In this document: piece by piece, positions 33,445-42,545 of the stretch | How the letters are laid out: each line of letters begins with the position of its first letter | Numbering within the stretch: the stretch's first letter is position 1 | Source: an uncultured Alphaproteobacteria bacterium | GTDB taxonomy: Bacteria; Pseudomonadota; Alphaproteobacteria; Rs-D84 | Direction of reading: 5' to 3' | Assembly: GCA_944392535.1 (NCBI GenBank) | Contig: CALXWY010000001.1 | Span: 186,001 to 250,000 of the forward strand | Length of the DNA: 64,000 nt | Position numbers and translations under genes: made by a program | Notes under the pieces: model-generated | Databases searched by the model: none | The model's input: the letters and a program-made list of their open reading frames with translations, nothing else | Told to the model about the DNA's origin: nothing

Positions 33445-35211
33445 GTGAAGCAAGTAGTAGAAAAGTCTATGCTGGGCCAGGCATGGGCGGTGGCGACGTA
33501 TCAAGGTGAAAATTCGGGGTTATGTCAGGCAGATAATTTATTACAAACTATTTTGATGGCACGCGGTATTACCGATATGGCGGCCATGGAAAAATTCTTG
33601 AATCCCAGTATCAAGGAATATATGCCCGATCCGTCTGGAATGCGGGATATGGATTTGGCCGCGCGGGTAATCACAGATTGTATTTTGAATAATGAAAAAA
33701 TTACAATTTATGGTGACTATGACGTTGATGGAATTACATCAACAGCGATTTTTGTAAAGTTTTTACGTGAAATGGGGTGCGATGTAACGTGGCATTTGCC
33801 AACACGCGAAGGCGAAGGATACGGATTAAACAAATCTGCAATTGCAGATATCGCGGCCAGTGGAACGAACCTGATAATTACTGTGGATTGCGGAATCAGC
33901 GGTCTGGAAGAGGTTGATTTTGCAAAATCAAATGGAATAAAGATTGTCGTAACTGACCATCATTCCCCAGATTCTGTGTTGCCAAATGCGGATGCGGTTG
34001 TTAATCCAAAGCGCGCAGATGACGAATCGGGGTTATCATATTTGGCGGGTGTCGGGGTGGCGTTTTTGACATTGGTTGCCGTGCGACGTGAATTAAAGTC
34101 GCGTGATTTAAGTCAAGAAATGCAATCGCGCATAAATAAAATTAATCTGATGAACTATTTGGATTTGGTCGCGCTGGGCACAATATGTGATACTATGCCG
34201 TTAATAGAACTGAATCGCGCATTTGTTGCAACGGGATTAAAGATTATGGCACTGCGGCAAAATCTGGGGTTGCGTACACTGATGGATGTGGCGGGAATTA
34301 AAAAGCCATCTGTATACGCGGCGGGGTTTGCGTTGGGACCACGATTGAATGCCGCGGGGCGTTTGGATTCTGCGGCGCCGGCGTTGGATTTGCTGTTAAC
34401 AGATAATCCGTTGATTGCAAATGATTTGGCACAGAAATTGCACCATATGAATCAAGAACGGATTGATATACAAAATGCAATAATGATGACCGCAGGCGAA
34501 ATGGCGCAAAAATACTGTGCAGATGGACATTGCAGTTTGTTCGTTTGTGGTGATAACTGGCATGGCGGGGTTATGGGAATCATTGCCGGACGGCTGAAAG
34601 ATAAATTTAATTTGCCGTCATGTGTGGCAACGCGATGTGACGGGGTCATCAATGGTTCAGGACGTTCAATCCCAGGGATTGATTTGGGAAAAATTATACA
34701 TGATGCCTTGGCCGCCGGTATTATATCCGAAGGGGGCGGGCACGCCGCCGCCGCAGGATTTTCTTTGCCGGCTGAAAATGAATTGGCATTTTGTGATTTC
34801 TTGGAACAATCGGTTAAACAACAACTGAACGGGCGGATGCCGTGTAAAGAAGTTGTTGCAGATGCAGAAATGGATGCCGGTGGGGCGACCATGAAACTGG
34901 TGAATAAATTAAGTGCGCTGGAACCATTCGGCCAGGGTAATCCAGAACCTGTGTTGATTTTGCATGGTGCATCTGTGCGATATGCATCTGTGATGGGAAG
35001 TGGGGCGCATTTGCGTGGTTCGGTCGCAACCAGTGCAGGGAATCAATTGGCCTTTGTTGGGTTTAATCTGGTTGGAACTCCGGTTGGTGATTTTTTGCTG
35101 GACGACGCGAATGCAAACACTAAAATAATGATGTTGGGACGTTTGAAAGAAAATGAATATAATGGCCGCGTTAATGCACAGTTCTTTCTGGAAGATATCG
35201 CAATTGGATAA
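33445..35211 (+). CDS. recJ: Single-strand exonuclease RecJ
   Basis: 588 residues from a GTG start. DHH motifs are present: YGDYDVDGITSTAIF, ITVDCGISGLEE, VTDHHSPDSVLPNADAVVNP, and the C-terminal GRSIPGIDLG and GGGHAAAAGFSLP (DHHA1). The order and spacing are those of RecJ, a 5'-3' ssDNA exonuclease for recombination and mismatch repair. nrnA-like gene follows three bases after the stop. The start is TAAATCGTG with weak ribosome site; an alternative start would lie downstream. Confidence 0.95.
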   Translation: MKQVVEKSMLGQAWAVATYQGENSGLCQADNLLQTILMARGITDMAAMEKFLNPSIKEYMPDPSGMRDMDLAARVITDCILNNEKITIYGDYDVDGITSTAIFVKFLREMGCDVTWHLPTREGEGYGLNKSAIADIAASGTNLIITVDCGISGLEEVDFAKSNGIKIVVTDHHSPDSVLPNADAVVNPKRADDESGLSYLAGVGVAFLTLVAVRRELKSRDLSQEMQSRINKINLMNYLDLVALGTICDTMPLIELNRAFVATGLKIMALRQNLGLRTLMDVAGIKKPSVYAAGFALGPRLNAAGRLDSAAPALDLLLTDNPLIANDLAQKLHHMNQERIDIQNAIMMTAGEMAQKYCADGHCSLFVCGDNWHGGVMGIIAGRLKDKFNLPSCVATRCDGVINGSGRSIPGIDLGKIIHDALAAGIISEGGGHAAAAGFSLPAENELAFCDFLEQSVKQQLNGRMPCKEVVADAEMDAGGATMKLVNKLSALEPFGQGNPEPVLILHGASVRYASVMGSGAHLRGSVATSAGNQLAFVGFNLVGTPVGDFLLDDANANTKIMMLGRLKENEYNGRVNAQFFLEDIAIG

Positions 35212-35214
35212 AAT

Positions 35215-36177
35215 ATGAAAAAAAATGATGCTTTTGATATATTGGTCAGCAAAATCAAGAATGCCAAATCAATTATTATTTTTGGTCACAAGAATCTTGA
35301 TGCGGATTCAATGTGTTCTGGATTGGCGTTGGCACAATTGATAAAGTTGAATTATGGCAAAGATTGTTTATGTCTGTATGATGGCAATATGCCGGACAGT
35401 TTGCATAATATACCAATGCGGGAATCTATGCGATATTATGCCAAGGTTGATATACCAGAATCTGTGGATTTGGTCTTTGTGTTGGATTATGGGACAATAA
35501 AAAATCTGGGGGCGTTATCGGAAATTTTGCCCAAATCTAAATTCAAGATAGAATTTGACCATCACAAGAATGATAATTGTGTTGGTGATTTGTGTATAAA
35601 TGATGTTGCCGCATCATCTGTGGGTGAAATTATTTATACTGTTGCAGAAAAATTGGATTGGCGCCGTGACGAAACGGTTAATGATTTGATTGCGCTGTCT
35701 GTTATAACAGATACCGGATTCTTTAAGTATGCGCGGCGCGGCGCGGCGTTACGAATAATGGCAGATTTGGTTGACAGTGGCGTGAATATAGAACACTTGG
35801 CAAATTTGCTGAATAATAAATCCAGAAAAAGTGTATTGACCGAAGCGTCGGTTGCATCACGTGCACAGTTTATGTGGCGCGGGCGGGTCGCAATTGCGGT
35901 TGTTGACAGAAGTGAATATAAAAAACTTGATGGGCGCAGTGATACGATATTAAACCTGTTGGGGCAAATACGTGGTGTGGAATATATTATTTTATTAAAG
36001 CAACAAAAAGAAAATCAGATAAGTGTTTCTTTACGCAGTAAACTGAAACCAATTGACGAAATCGCAACGGCATTGGGGGGCGGGGGACACGCGTATGCCG
36101 CCGGCGCGGTCGTTCAAGACAGTCTGGACAATGTTCGTGCCATGGTTCTGGATTTATTTAAGGAGATGTTAAAATGA
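35215..36177 (+). CDS. DHH/DHHA1 phosphoesterase, NrnA-like
   Basis: 320 residues. Motifs are FGHKNLDADSMCSGLAL (motif I), VLDYGTI, EFDHHKNDNCVGDLCIND and the DHHA1 part GGGGHAYAAGAVV. The family includes NrnA (nanoRNase/pAp phosphatase), exopolyphosphatases and cyclic dinucleotide phosphodiesterases. The length suggests an NrnA-like role in oligoribonucleotide breakdown. It follows recJ by three bases and overlaps lolA by ATGA. Confidence 0.88.
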   Translation: MKKNDAFDILVSKIKNAKSIIIFGHKNLDADSMCSGLALAQLIKLNYGKDCLCLYDGNMPDSLHNIPMRESMRYYAKVDIPESVDLVFVLDYGTIKNLGALSEILPKSKFKIEFDHHKNDNCVGDLCINDVAASSVGEIIYTVAEKLDWRRDETVNDLIALSVITDTGFFKYARRGAALRIMADLVDSGVNIEHLANLLNNKSRKSVLTEASVASRAQFMWRGRVAIAVVDRSEYKKLDGRSDTILNLLGQIRGVEYIILLKQQKENQISVSLRSKLKPIDEIATALGGGGHAYAAGAVVQDSLDNVRAMVLDLFKEMLK

Positions 36178-36791
36178 TAAAAAAAATATTATTTTGTATC
36201 TTTACCATGTTCGTGGCGGCTGGTGCAAATGCGGCGGTTGATAATAATCTGGTGGATGCGGCCGAACGTTATTTGAATTCTATTACTGGGTTGACAGGTA
36301 CATTTATCCAGGTCGCAAATGGTAATCAAGAACGTGGGACGTTTTCAATGCTGCGTCCGGGGCGGGTGCGATTGGATTATGATAATATGCCAGTGCAATT
36401 GATATCTGATGGTGCGGATTTGTATTTTTTTGATCGGTCATTGGACCAAATTACAACCGTGCCGTTGACCAGTACACCGGCCGGAATTTTGGTCAGACAA
36501 AATATAGATTTACAAAATGCAGATATAAATGTTGTTGAAACGGGTCAATCAGGCGATACATTTTCGTTAAAGATGAATCTGAAAGGGCAAGAAGGACTGG
36601 GGAATATGACCGTCGTTTTTGATAATAACCCGGTGAAATTAAATTCTTGGACGGTGGTTGATGCAACCGGGGCAAAAACAGATGTCGCATTTTCAGGATT
36701 AAAATCAAAAACAAATTTCCCGTCTGATTATTTCCAAATTCAGCGCCACAGAACGGTCAGTACCAGTGGCGGTGATGACTTTTATGAATAA
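36174..36791 (+). CDS. lolA: Outer-membrane lipoprotein carrier LolA
   Basis: 205 residues with a signal peptide (MIKKILFCIFTMFVAAGANAA). The family patterns include TGTFIQVANGNQERGTFSMLRPGRVRLDYD, with the RPGRVRLDYD block typical of LolA in alphaproteobacteria, and VDATGAKTDVAFSGLK. LolA carries lipoproteins across the periplasm. tatB starts two bases after the stop. Confidence 0.9.
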   Translation: MIKKILFCIFTMFVAAGANAAVDNNLVDAAERYLNSITGLTGTFIQVANGNQERGTFSMLRPGRVRLDYDNMPVQLISDGADLYFFDRSLDQITTVPLTSTPAGILVRQNIDLQNADINVVETGQSGDTFSLKMNLKGQEGLGNMTVVFDNNPVKLNSWTVVDATGAKTDVAFSGLKSKTNFPSDYFQIQRHRTVSTSGGDDFYE

Positions 36792-36793
36792 AC

Positions 36794-37111
36794 ATGTTTG
36801 GTATAAGTTGGTCAGAATTTTTAGTGATTTTGTTGGTCGGGGTGCTGGTTATCCCGGCGCGTATGTGGCCGGATGTTGCGCGGTTCTTGGCCCAGGCGGT
36901 TACATTTATACGCAAATTAATATGGAAAATTACCGATACGTCAGAACAGATAAAAAAACAAATTGATTTAGAAAAACCGATTGATGATTTAATTCGTACA
37001 ACGTCGTCTGATTTGTTAAATTCTGTGTCCCAGCCGATAAAAAGTACAGCACCAAAGAAAAAGGTGCGGCGTGCACGTAAATCAGTGGTCAAGGATGGTG
37101 ATAAAAAATGA
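36794..37111 (+). CDS. tatB: Tat translocase subunit TatB
   Basis: 105 residues. One N-terminal helix reading SWSEFLVILLVGVLVIPARM followed by WPDVARFLAQAV is the TatB pattern (GxSExLxxLVxALxxxGPxxLP). A basic, charged tail follows. TatB is the substrate receptor partner of TatC. Its stop overlaps the tatC start (ATGA), the usual order. Confidence 0.9.
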   Translation: MFGISWSEFLVILLVGVLVIPARMWPDVARFLAQAVTFIRKLIWKITDTSEQIKKQIDLEKPIDDLIRTTSSDLLNSVSQPIKSTAPKKKVRRARKSVVKDGDKK

Positions 37112-37824
37112 AAAAAATGACCATGATGCAACATTTTACTGAATTACGCCGTCGCATATTGTGGGTGTTTGGAATATTTGTAATTACATTGGTAACCGGG
37201 TGGTATTTGTCGCCGTGGCTGCAAGAACTGTTAACAGTGCCGTTGTTAAATGTATGGCCAGATGGTGAATTACTGTACACGGGATTGGCAGATGGTTTAA
37301 TGATTCGCTTTTCGTTGGCAATGTGGTTCGCGCTGTTGGTTACGTTGCCGTTCGCATTGTGGCACTTGTGGGCTTTTATAGAACCGGGGTTGCATAAAAA
37401 TGAAAAAAGTATTATTTGGCCGATTTTAATTTGTTCACCGATATTATTTTTAATTGGTGCATGTTTCGCATTTTATGTTTTGTTTCCGTTTGTATTTGGA
37501 TTTTTTATCCAATTAAACCAAGAATCAACAGTGCCGTCTGTTTTGTTGCCGGTTGCAAAAGATTATTTGTCATTTGCAATTGGTATGCTGAAAGTTTTTG
37601 GGTTGGCGTTTCAATTGCCGTTGGTGTTGGTATTGCTAAATCGGGTTGGAATATTGTCACGGGCGCGTGCGGTTAAAATGCGGCGTTATATTATTGTGTT
37701 AATCGTTGTTGTGGCCGCAGTCTTAACACCACCAGATGTTGTGTCGCAAATTTTGTTGGCGTTGCCGATGTGGGGACTGTTTGAGGCCAGTTTGCTGTTC
37801 ATGCGTGATGAAAAAAATCAATAG
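37108..37824 (+). CDS. tatC: Tat translocase subunit TatC
   Basis: 238 residues with six membrane segments. FTELRRRILWVFGIF near the start and LPFALWHLWAFIEPGL are TatC signatures (HLxELRxR and FxxxxPGLxxxE). TatC binds the twin-arginine signal peptide. It overlaps tatB. The gene may be the end of a unit starting at recJ. Confidence 0.96.
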   Translation: MKKMTMMQHFTELRRRILWVFGIFVITLVTGWYLSPWLQELLTVPLLNVWPDGELLYTGLADGLMIRFSLAMWFALLVTLPFALWHLWAFIEPGLHKNEKSIIWPILICSPILFLIGACFAFYVLFPFVFGFFIQLNQESTVPSVLLPVAKDYLSFAIGMLKVFGLAFQLPLVLVLLNRVGILSRARAVKMRRYIIVLIVVVAAVLTPPDVVSQILLALPMWGLFEASLLFMRDEKNQ

Positions 37825-37847
37825 TGTGATATTAAATGTTTTTATGA

Positions 37848-37853
37848 TATAAT
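37848..37853 (+). promoter_or_regulatory. -10 element directly before the NlpD-like start
   Basis: TATAAT at 37848-37853, six bases before the ATG at 37860, with ATGATATAATTGTCGT between. There is no ribosome-binding site, suggesting a leaderless mRNA. Confidence 0.5.
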
Positions 37854-37859
37854 TGTCGT

Positions 37860-39146
37860 ATGAAAAAAATCGGATTGATTTTTACGGCGGTGTTGTCTGG
37901 GGTTGTTGTGGCGGCATGTGATTTACAGCCGAAAATTTTATCTTTTCCCGATACAGTTGGCGAATTTATTTCTGCACGATATCCGGCATTGTTGGCAGAC
38001 CCAGAAACGCAACCAGAAATATATAATTCTGCGGCATCAGACTATGGGGTGTATGCGGCACCGACGCTGTATGGGTCGGTGGAAAATACAGACTATGTTG
38101 AATATGCCAGTGTTGATGATTATATCGTGCCACCATCTGTGACGGCACTGTATGGCGATGTTTCAACCGGTGTGGATGTTGGCGAATCGGTTGTCGCAAC
38201 CGCAGATACACAAAAATACGAATATCTGACCGTGCCAATGTATGGCGGCGAAACTGTATTCCAGGATACAGAAATAACGGTGGCACCCGGGGATACATTG
38301 TATTCGGTGGCAAAGAAATATGGAACGTCTGTTGATGAATTGGCCAAGAAAAATAATTTAACAGAGCCGTATAATTTGTCTGTGGGTCAAAAATTAGTTG
38401 TCGCAACCGTCGCAGACAGGCAAACGAATAAAATCATTGTTGAACAACAGAAGACAACCACGCGTGTTGGATTACAGGAAATAACGGTGGCGCCGGGGGA
38501 TACATTGTATTCTTTGTCACGGCGATATTCTGTGCCGGTTAATGATTTGGCGGTTATGAATAACTTAACGGCACCGTTTACATTATCTGTCGGGCAAAGG
38601 TTAAAAGTGCCGGATTTAGAATCGGCACCGATTCGCACTGCAACAGGGACGCCAGTGGCGACATCGTCTGGGGCAACACAGTCTGGTGATGTAAAAACAG
38701 CGGCCCAGCCAAAGGAAAAGATATCATCAGATCCGACGCAAAAATTGCCTAAATTGACGGCGCGTTCATCATCTAAATTTTCGTGGCCGGTTCAAGGTAA
38801 GGTGTTGTCGCACTATGGGGCAAAATCTGATGGGTTGTTTAATGACGGTATAAATATTGCGGCCGCACGTGGCACGGCGGTCAAGGCGGCGGAAAATGGT
38901 GTTATTGCATATGCCGGAAATGAAGTCAAAGGAATGGGGAATTTGATAATTATTCAACATTCTGGTGGTTGGATGACGGTTTATGCACACATGGATTCAA
39001 TGTCTGTGCGGCGTGGGGCCAAGGTATCTGTGGGCCAGAAGATTGGGACTGTTGGTGAAACAGGCAAGGTTGACCAGCCACAGTTGCATTTTGAAATACG
39101 CAAAGGAACCAAGGCGTATAATCCATCATCTTATCTGAAAAACTAA
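37860..39146 (+). CDS. NlpD-like lipoprotein with two LysM domains and a degenerate M23 domain
   Basis: 428 residues. MKKIGLIFTAVLSGVVVAAC has a lipobox. LysM domains lie at about 139-182 and 205-250 (EITVAPGDTLYSVAKKYGTS and EITVAPGDTLYSLSRRY). The last 110 residues are M23/LytM-like: NDGINIAAARGT, then YAHMDSMSVRRG and QLHFEIR. The usual Asp metal ligand (GxDI) is Asn (GINI), so it is probably catalytically inactive like NlpD, which activates amidases at the septum. The strict family name is uncertain. Confidence 0.88.
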   Translation: MKKIGLIFTAVLSGVVVAACDLQPKILSFPDTVGEFISARYPALLADPETQPEIYNSAASDYGVYAAPTLYGSVENTDYVEYASVDDYIVPPSVTALYGDVSTGVDVGESVVATADTQKYEYLTVPMYGGETVFQDTEITVAPGDTLYSVAKKYGTSVDELAKKNNLTEPYNLSVGQKLVVATVADRQTNKIIVEQQKTTTRVGLQEITVAPGDTLYSLSRRYSVPVNDLAVMNNLTAPFTLSVGQRLKVPDLESAPIRTATGTPVATSSGATQSGDVKTAAQPKEKISSDPTQKLPKLTARSSSKFSWPVQGKVLSHYGAKSDGLFNDGINIAAARGTAVKAAENGVIAYAGNEVKGMGNLIIIQHSGGWMTVYAHMDSMSVRRGAKVSVGQKIGTVGETGKVDQPQLHFEIRKGTKAYNPSSYLKN

Positions 39147-39154
39147 AAACAGGT

Positions 39155-39192
39155 GTATATGCATGATTTTATGCATATACAGCGTTTTTTTT
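39155..39192 (+). terminator. Terminator after the NlpD-like gene
   Basis: A perfect 10-base stem GTATATGCAT with ATGCATATAC, six-base loop, followed after AGCG by eight T. Clear intrinsic terminator. Confidence 0.85.
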
Positions 39193-39244
39193 ATGTCGTA
39201 TAAATCTGTGTCTTATTTGCAATTTATGTGGCGCGTTTTGGCGC

Positions 39245-39281
39245 AAAAAAAAATCCCACATTGTACATGGCCATATGGGAT
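39245..39281 (-). terminator. Terminator of tRNA-Lys
   Basis: Read on the minus strand, ATCCCA and TGGGAT form a stem followed by a run of nine T (39245-39253). It lies just downstream of tRNA-Lys. Confidence 0.75.
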
Positions 39282-39298
39282 ATCAATATTTATATATA

Positions 39299-39374
39299 TG
39301 GTGGGCGCGCAGGGACTCGAACCCTGGACCCACTGATTAAGAGTCAGTTGCTCTACCAACTGAGCTACGCACCC
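39299..39374 (-). tRNA. tRNA-Lys (anticodon CUU)
   Basis: 76 bases with an encoded CCA. The acceptor stem GGGTGCG pairs with CGCGCCC (one G-T wobble), the anticodon stem ACTGA/TCAGT encloses loop CTCTTAA with anticodon CTT, and a T-loop TTCGAGT is present. It reads AAG codons. A promoter and a terminator flank it. Confidence 0.97.
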
Positions 39375-39397
39375 GGGTCCAATAATTAACTCTGGTG

Positions 39398-39425
39398 ATT
39401 ATAGACTTTTTTTCAATGATTGCAA
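39398..39425 (-). promoter_or_regulatory. Promoter of tRNA-Lys
   Basis: On the minus strand, TTGCAA (39420-39425) and TATAAT (39398-39403) with a 16-base spacer. RNA would start about 15-20 bases before the tRNA 5' end. Confidence 0.8.
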
Positions 39426-39566
39426 GGCTTTTTGTATGGCGTACAGAATATGCCACAGGGCTTTATCCCCAGGTATCCATACCTATGCAAAGTTTACTTA
39501 TGCTCTGATAGAATTATGGTGTTGACATGAAAAACTTTGATGCAATTAACAAAAAAAGGAGAGAAA

Positions 39567-40175
39567 ATGAAAAAGTTAGCAATATCAACGTTGGCTGTGC
39601 TGATTGCATGTCCGGCCTTTGCAGGAAACTATGGCAGTGGCAGCAGCTGGCAGTTATTCGGATTGGACCCGTATATCGGATTACGTGGCGGTGCCAGTTA
39701 TACAAATTTGAATTATAACTTTAACAACACCAAAGAATCGGTTGGTGATATGGCGTTCCAAGGTCATGTTGCACTGGGGTTGGAAATTTGTGATACAGTA
39801 CGTTCAGAAATTGAATGGTCTATATTCAGCAAAGCCAAAGAATCTAAAGATTTTGGTAATATTGCTGATGTAGAAGTTGGCACAAATATGCAGACACTGT
39901 TATGGAATATGTATTGGGAATTTGGCGGATATCACATTGTACGGCCGTACATCGGATTGGGTGCCGGTGTCGCATTTGTTGATATTGACCGCAATGTTCC
40001 AAATGTCCCAGGCGTAACCGACAGTTCAACCAAGTTTTCAGCAATGGGGGCATTGGGTATAACATTTGATATGGAACGTTTCGCTGTTGATATCGCAGCG
40101 CGCTATAACTATGTTGATATCCAATCAGGATTGCATAACTTTGGTGGTGATATCGGTATCAGATTTATGTTCTGA
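39567..40175 (+). CDS. Small outer-membrane beta-barrel protein (OmpA-like/OMP_b-brl type)
   Basis: 202 residues from ATG 39567, with AAGGAGA upstream. The signal peptide (MKKLAISTLAVLIACPAFA) precedes a repeated beta pattern: DPYIGLRGGASYTNLNYNF, GHVALGLEICDTVRSEIEW, YHIVRPYIGLGAGVAFV and a final IGIRFMF. Such proteins form eight-stranded barrels in the outer membrane and serve as surface antigens in several alphaproteobacteria. A terminator follows at 40186. Confidence 0.88.
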   Translation: MKKLAISTLAVLIACPAFAGNYGSGSSWQLFGLDPYIGLRGGASYTNLNYNFNNTKESVGDMAFQGHVALGLEICDTVRSEIEWSIFSKAKESKDFGNIADVEVGTNMQTLLWNMYWEFGGYHIVRPYIGLGAGVAFVDIDRNVPNVPGVTDSSTKFSAMGALGITFDMERFAVDIAARYNYVDIQSGLHNFGGDIGIRFMF

Positions 40176-40185
40176 TAATACATGA

Positions 40186-40224
40186 AACGGTGTCGTTGGG
40201 GATGATCCGGTGACACCGTTTTTT
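40186..40224 (+). terminator. Terminator after the 39567 gene
   Basis: AACGGTGTC and GACACCGTT form a nine-base stem, followed by T-run. Its T-arm also belongs to a second perfect repeat, GTTTTTTACA/TGTAAAAAAC (40218-40239). Confidence 0.85.
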
Positions 40225-40350
40225 ACACATGTAAAAAACGCGCTATATGCATGATTTGCTGGGATTCCTAGGGATTCAAACCTGGCGAAAAGTAATAATT
40301 TTTATTATAAAATGTTTTTGTAACCATAAAGAAAACAAAAGGAGAACTTT

Positions 40351-40890
40351 ATGAAAAACTTGGTCAAAAAAATGTTAGTGTTGTCGTCCGTGTTGGGCGT
40401 CGCAGTGGTGCTGTCTGGGTGTGCAGGGTGCGGCCATAAAAAACCAGCGCCAAAACCACAAATGCAGCAGCAAACAACAGAAACAGTCGTATTCTATCAA
40501 ACATATGAAGAATCAGACGTCAGTCGCGTTCATGCAAAAATGTATACCCATAACAGTCGCGGTGGCGAATCCAGAATGGGGTATATCAAGTTCTATGAAA
40601 CAGATGCGGGCCTGAAAATGGAAGTGGATTTGAAAGACCTGCGTCCAGGAAAAACGTACACTGTGCGCATACATCAATGCAGCAGCTGTAATAACGACAG
40701 TTTGTGCTGTGACAAATCGCCAATGCAAATTAATTTGCCAACGCTGCGCATAGAAAAGGCCGGTCGTCTGGAAGAATCATTTATTATTCGTGGACTGACC
40801 GCGGAACAATTAAATAATGCCAAAATATATCTGGAACGTGATGGCGGATATAAAGCGGCATGGGGCACATTGGAAAAAAACATGTTGTAA
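40351..40890 (+). CDS. SodC-like lipoprotein lacking most metal ligands
   Basis: 179 residues. The signal peptide has a lipobox (VVLSGC). From about residue 75 the pattern GYIKFYETDAGLKMEVDLKD, LRPGKTYTVRIHQC and CSSC resembles the core of Cu/Zn superoxide dismutase (GxVxFxEtxxGLxxxxxLkgLxPGxHGFHxHE). The first two His of HGFHVHE are Tyr and Arg; only the last His is kept, and later ligands are not evident. Seen: the alignment. Inferred: a non-enzymatic SOD-fold lipoprotein in the envelope. AAAAGGAG precedes the ATG. Confidence 0.6.
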   Translation: MKNLVKKMLVLSSVLGVAVVLSGCAGCGHKKPAPKPQMQQQTTETVVFYQTYEESDVSRVHAKMYTHNSRGGESRMGYIKFYETDAGLKMEVDLKDLRPGKTYTVRIHQCSSCNNDSLCCDKSPMQINLPTLRIEKAGRLEESFIIRGLTAEQLNNAKIYLERDGGYKAAWGTLEKNML

Positions 40891-40907
40891 TTTGATGCGC
40901 ATGAAAA

Positions 40908-40940
40908 ACATCCCGCGTATGCGGGGTGTTTTTTATTTTT
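40908..40940 (+). terminator. Terminator after the SodC-like gene
   Basis: ACATCCCGC and GCGGGGTGT form a stem with one G-T pair and a GTAT loop, followed by TTTTTATTTTT. Confidence 0.85.
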
Positions 40941-40979
40941 GCTTTAAGAAAAAAATCTTATGTGCTAGCCTTGTAATTC

Positions 40980-42545
40980 GTGTGGGCGAGAATATTTTGC
41001 TTTTTACTGATTTGTCTGCTTGCGGGACGCGCATATGGCGCGATGGTGATAGATAGTGTCGTTAATGATGCGTCGTTGAATTTAACAGAAAATACGTTGG
41101 TTACAGGTTCTGGTATTGTGTTTGCGGATGTTATTAATGTGTATAATGGTGTGGTTATTCAAAATGATGGATTGATTGCAACTGATAAGATTAATATACC
41201 AGAAAATTCTGTCGTTTATATTGAAAACAGTGGTCAAATAAATGCCGAATTTTCGTTTGGTAACAATTCACATGTGGTTCAGTTGGTCAAATCTGGGGAT
41301 GATTTGACACGGCTGGGGGTGACGGGTAATTTTGATGTGCAGATTGATAGTGCCACAGGCATTCAAATCGGACGGTTGGCCAGTGTCGCTGATGGGGCCG
41401 GTAATTTAATAATCAAAGATTCAGAATTATTAATTGGCGGGGAAAATGGATATATGTTACCAGATCTGTCTGGTACATCAGTGTATGTTATTGGTGATGT
41501 GATTGTTCGCGCAGAATCTGTGTCTGATTTGATTAATGGTCCGATATTTAGTGGTATTAATGGTGATGGCGATGTATATGTATACGCGAATGACATCAGT
41601 TCGTTATATGCGATACAGTCGTTTGTTGAAAATGATAAACTGTATGCAAAATTGGTGCGCGAAACGGATTATGTAAAAGTTTTGGGTCATAATCGTACGG
41701 GTGCGTTTTTGAATTCTTTGCGTGAACGGGGTAATGATAAAAAGTTGTTTGATATGTTGGATGCCGCAACAACGATGAACGAATTGCAATCTGTGATGGC
41801 GCGTTCTGTACGTTTGAATCCATCCAGAATGATGCGCCCGGTTCGTGTATTGAATGATTTTGAATTGATTAATTACAGTATGGATATAAACGATGTTGTT
41901 TTTCGTCCATCCGTCATATTCACGGATGATTTTCTATCTTATGGTATTAATATTAATACGAATGTCCGTATTGGTAAAAACAGTTTGATTGGTTTGTCTT
42001 TCAGTGGTTCAGAAATAAAATACAGCGATGATATAAATGATTTTAAGTCTTATGTATATGGCGGAAATGTGCACATGCATCATTTTCATGACAGTTTATT
42101 CTTTCGTGTATTGGGTGGTGTTAAAATCGCGATGTTTGATTCTGGGCCGGTATTGCATGATGACGAGGTTACAGAAAATCCACGCGGATTTTTGGGATAT
42201 GGTATTACAGATATTGGTATAAAATTTCTGTTGTCTGATTCTGTTGGGATATCGCCATTTGTTCGGGCTGGGGCCGAATATACAACGATGCTAGATACAT
42301 ATGATATTGAACCAATTGCCAGTGTTGGCGCCGATGTTGCGTTCATCGTATCGGGCGCAACCATAGATTATAATTATGCAGTGCGTTTTATATCAGAATT
42401 TAATGGGGCGTTTGGTATGACGTTACGTATGAATGCCCAATCAATTGCAGATAATGCAGGTATAACCGTAGATACGGGTCTGGTTTACAGTCCAGATTTT
42501 GGTTATGGGTTAAATGTTCGGTTGGGCGGTGGATTCAGTTTCTAA
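40980..42545 (+). CDS. Autotransporter-like protein with outer-membrane barrel
   Basis: 521 residues from GTG at 40980. The signal peptide (MWARIFCFLLICLLAGRAYG) precedes a repetitive beta-helix-like passenger (FADVINVYNGVVIQNDGLIA, ENSGQINAEF). After about residue 240, SLRERGNDKKLFDMLD and LQSVMARSVRLNPSRMMRPV resemble the helix-containing junction of autotransporters. The C-terminal 240 residues are barrel strands (GKNSLIGLSFSGSEIKYS, FFRVLGGVKIAMF) ending GGGFSF. It is a surface protein; ligand unknown. The start is uncertain since no Shine-Dalgarno site is clear. The 3' end overlaps miaB convergently by 36 bases. Confidence 0.75.
   Translation: MWARIFCFLLICLLAGRAYGAMVIDSVVNDASLNLTENTLVTGSGIVFADVINVYNGVVIQNDGLIATDKINIPENSVVYIENSGQINAEFSFGNNSHVVQLVKSGDDLTRLGVTGNFDVQIDSATGIQIGRLASVADGAGNLIIKDSELLIGGENGYMLPDLSGTSVYVIGDVIVRAESVSDLINGPIFSGINGDGDVYVYANDISSLYAIQSFVENDKLYAKLVRETDYVKVLGHNRTGAFLNSLRERGNDKKLFDMLDAATTMNELQSVMARSVRLNPSRMMRPVRVLNDFELINYSMDINDVVFRPSVIFTDDFLSYGININTNVRIGKNSLIGLSFSGSEIKYSDDINDFKSYVYGGNVHMHHFHDSLFFRVLGGVKIAMFDSGPVLHDDEVTENPRGFLGYGITDIGIKFLLSDSVGISPFVRAGAEYTTMLDTYDIEPIASVGADVAFIVSGATIDYNYAVRFISEFNGAFGMTLRMNAQSIADNAGITVDTGLVYSPDFGYGLNVRLGGGFSF

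Noticed and set aside
40259-40285. tRNA T-arm-like fragment on the minus strand (GGTTTGAATCCC)
   Set aside because: It lacks a matching acceptor stem and other arms, and the T-loop has an altered base. It could be chance; I do not list it as a tRNA or att site.
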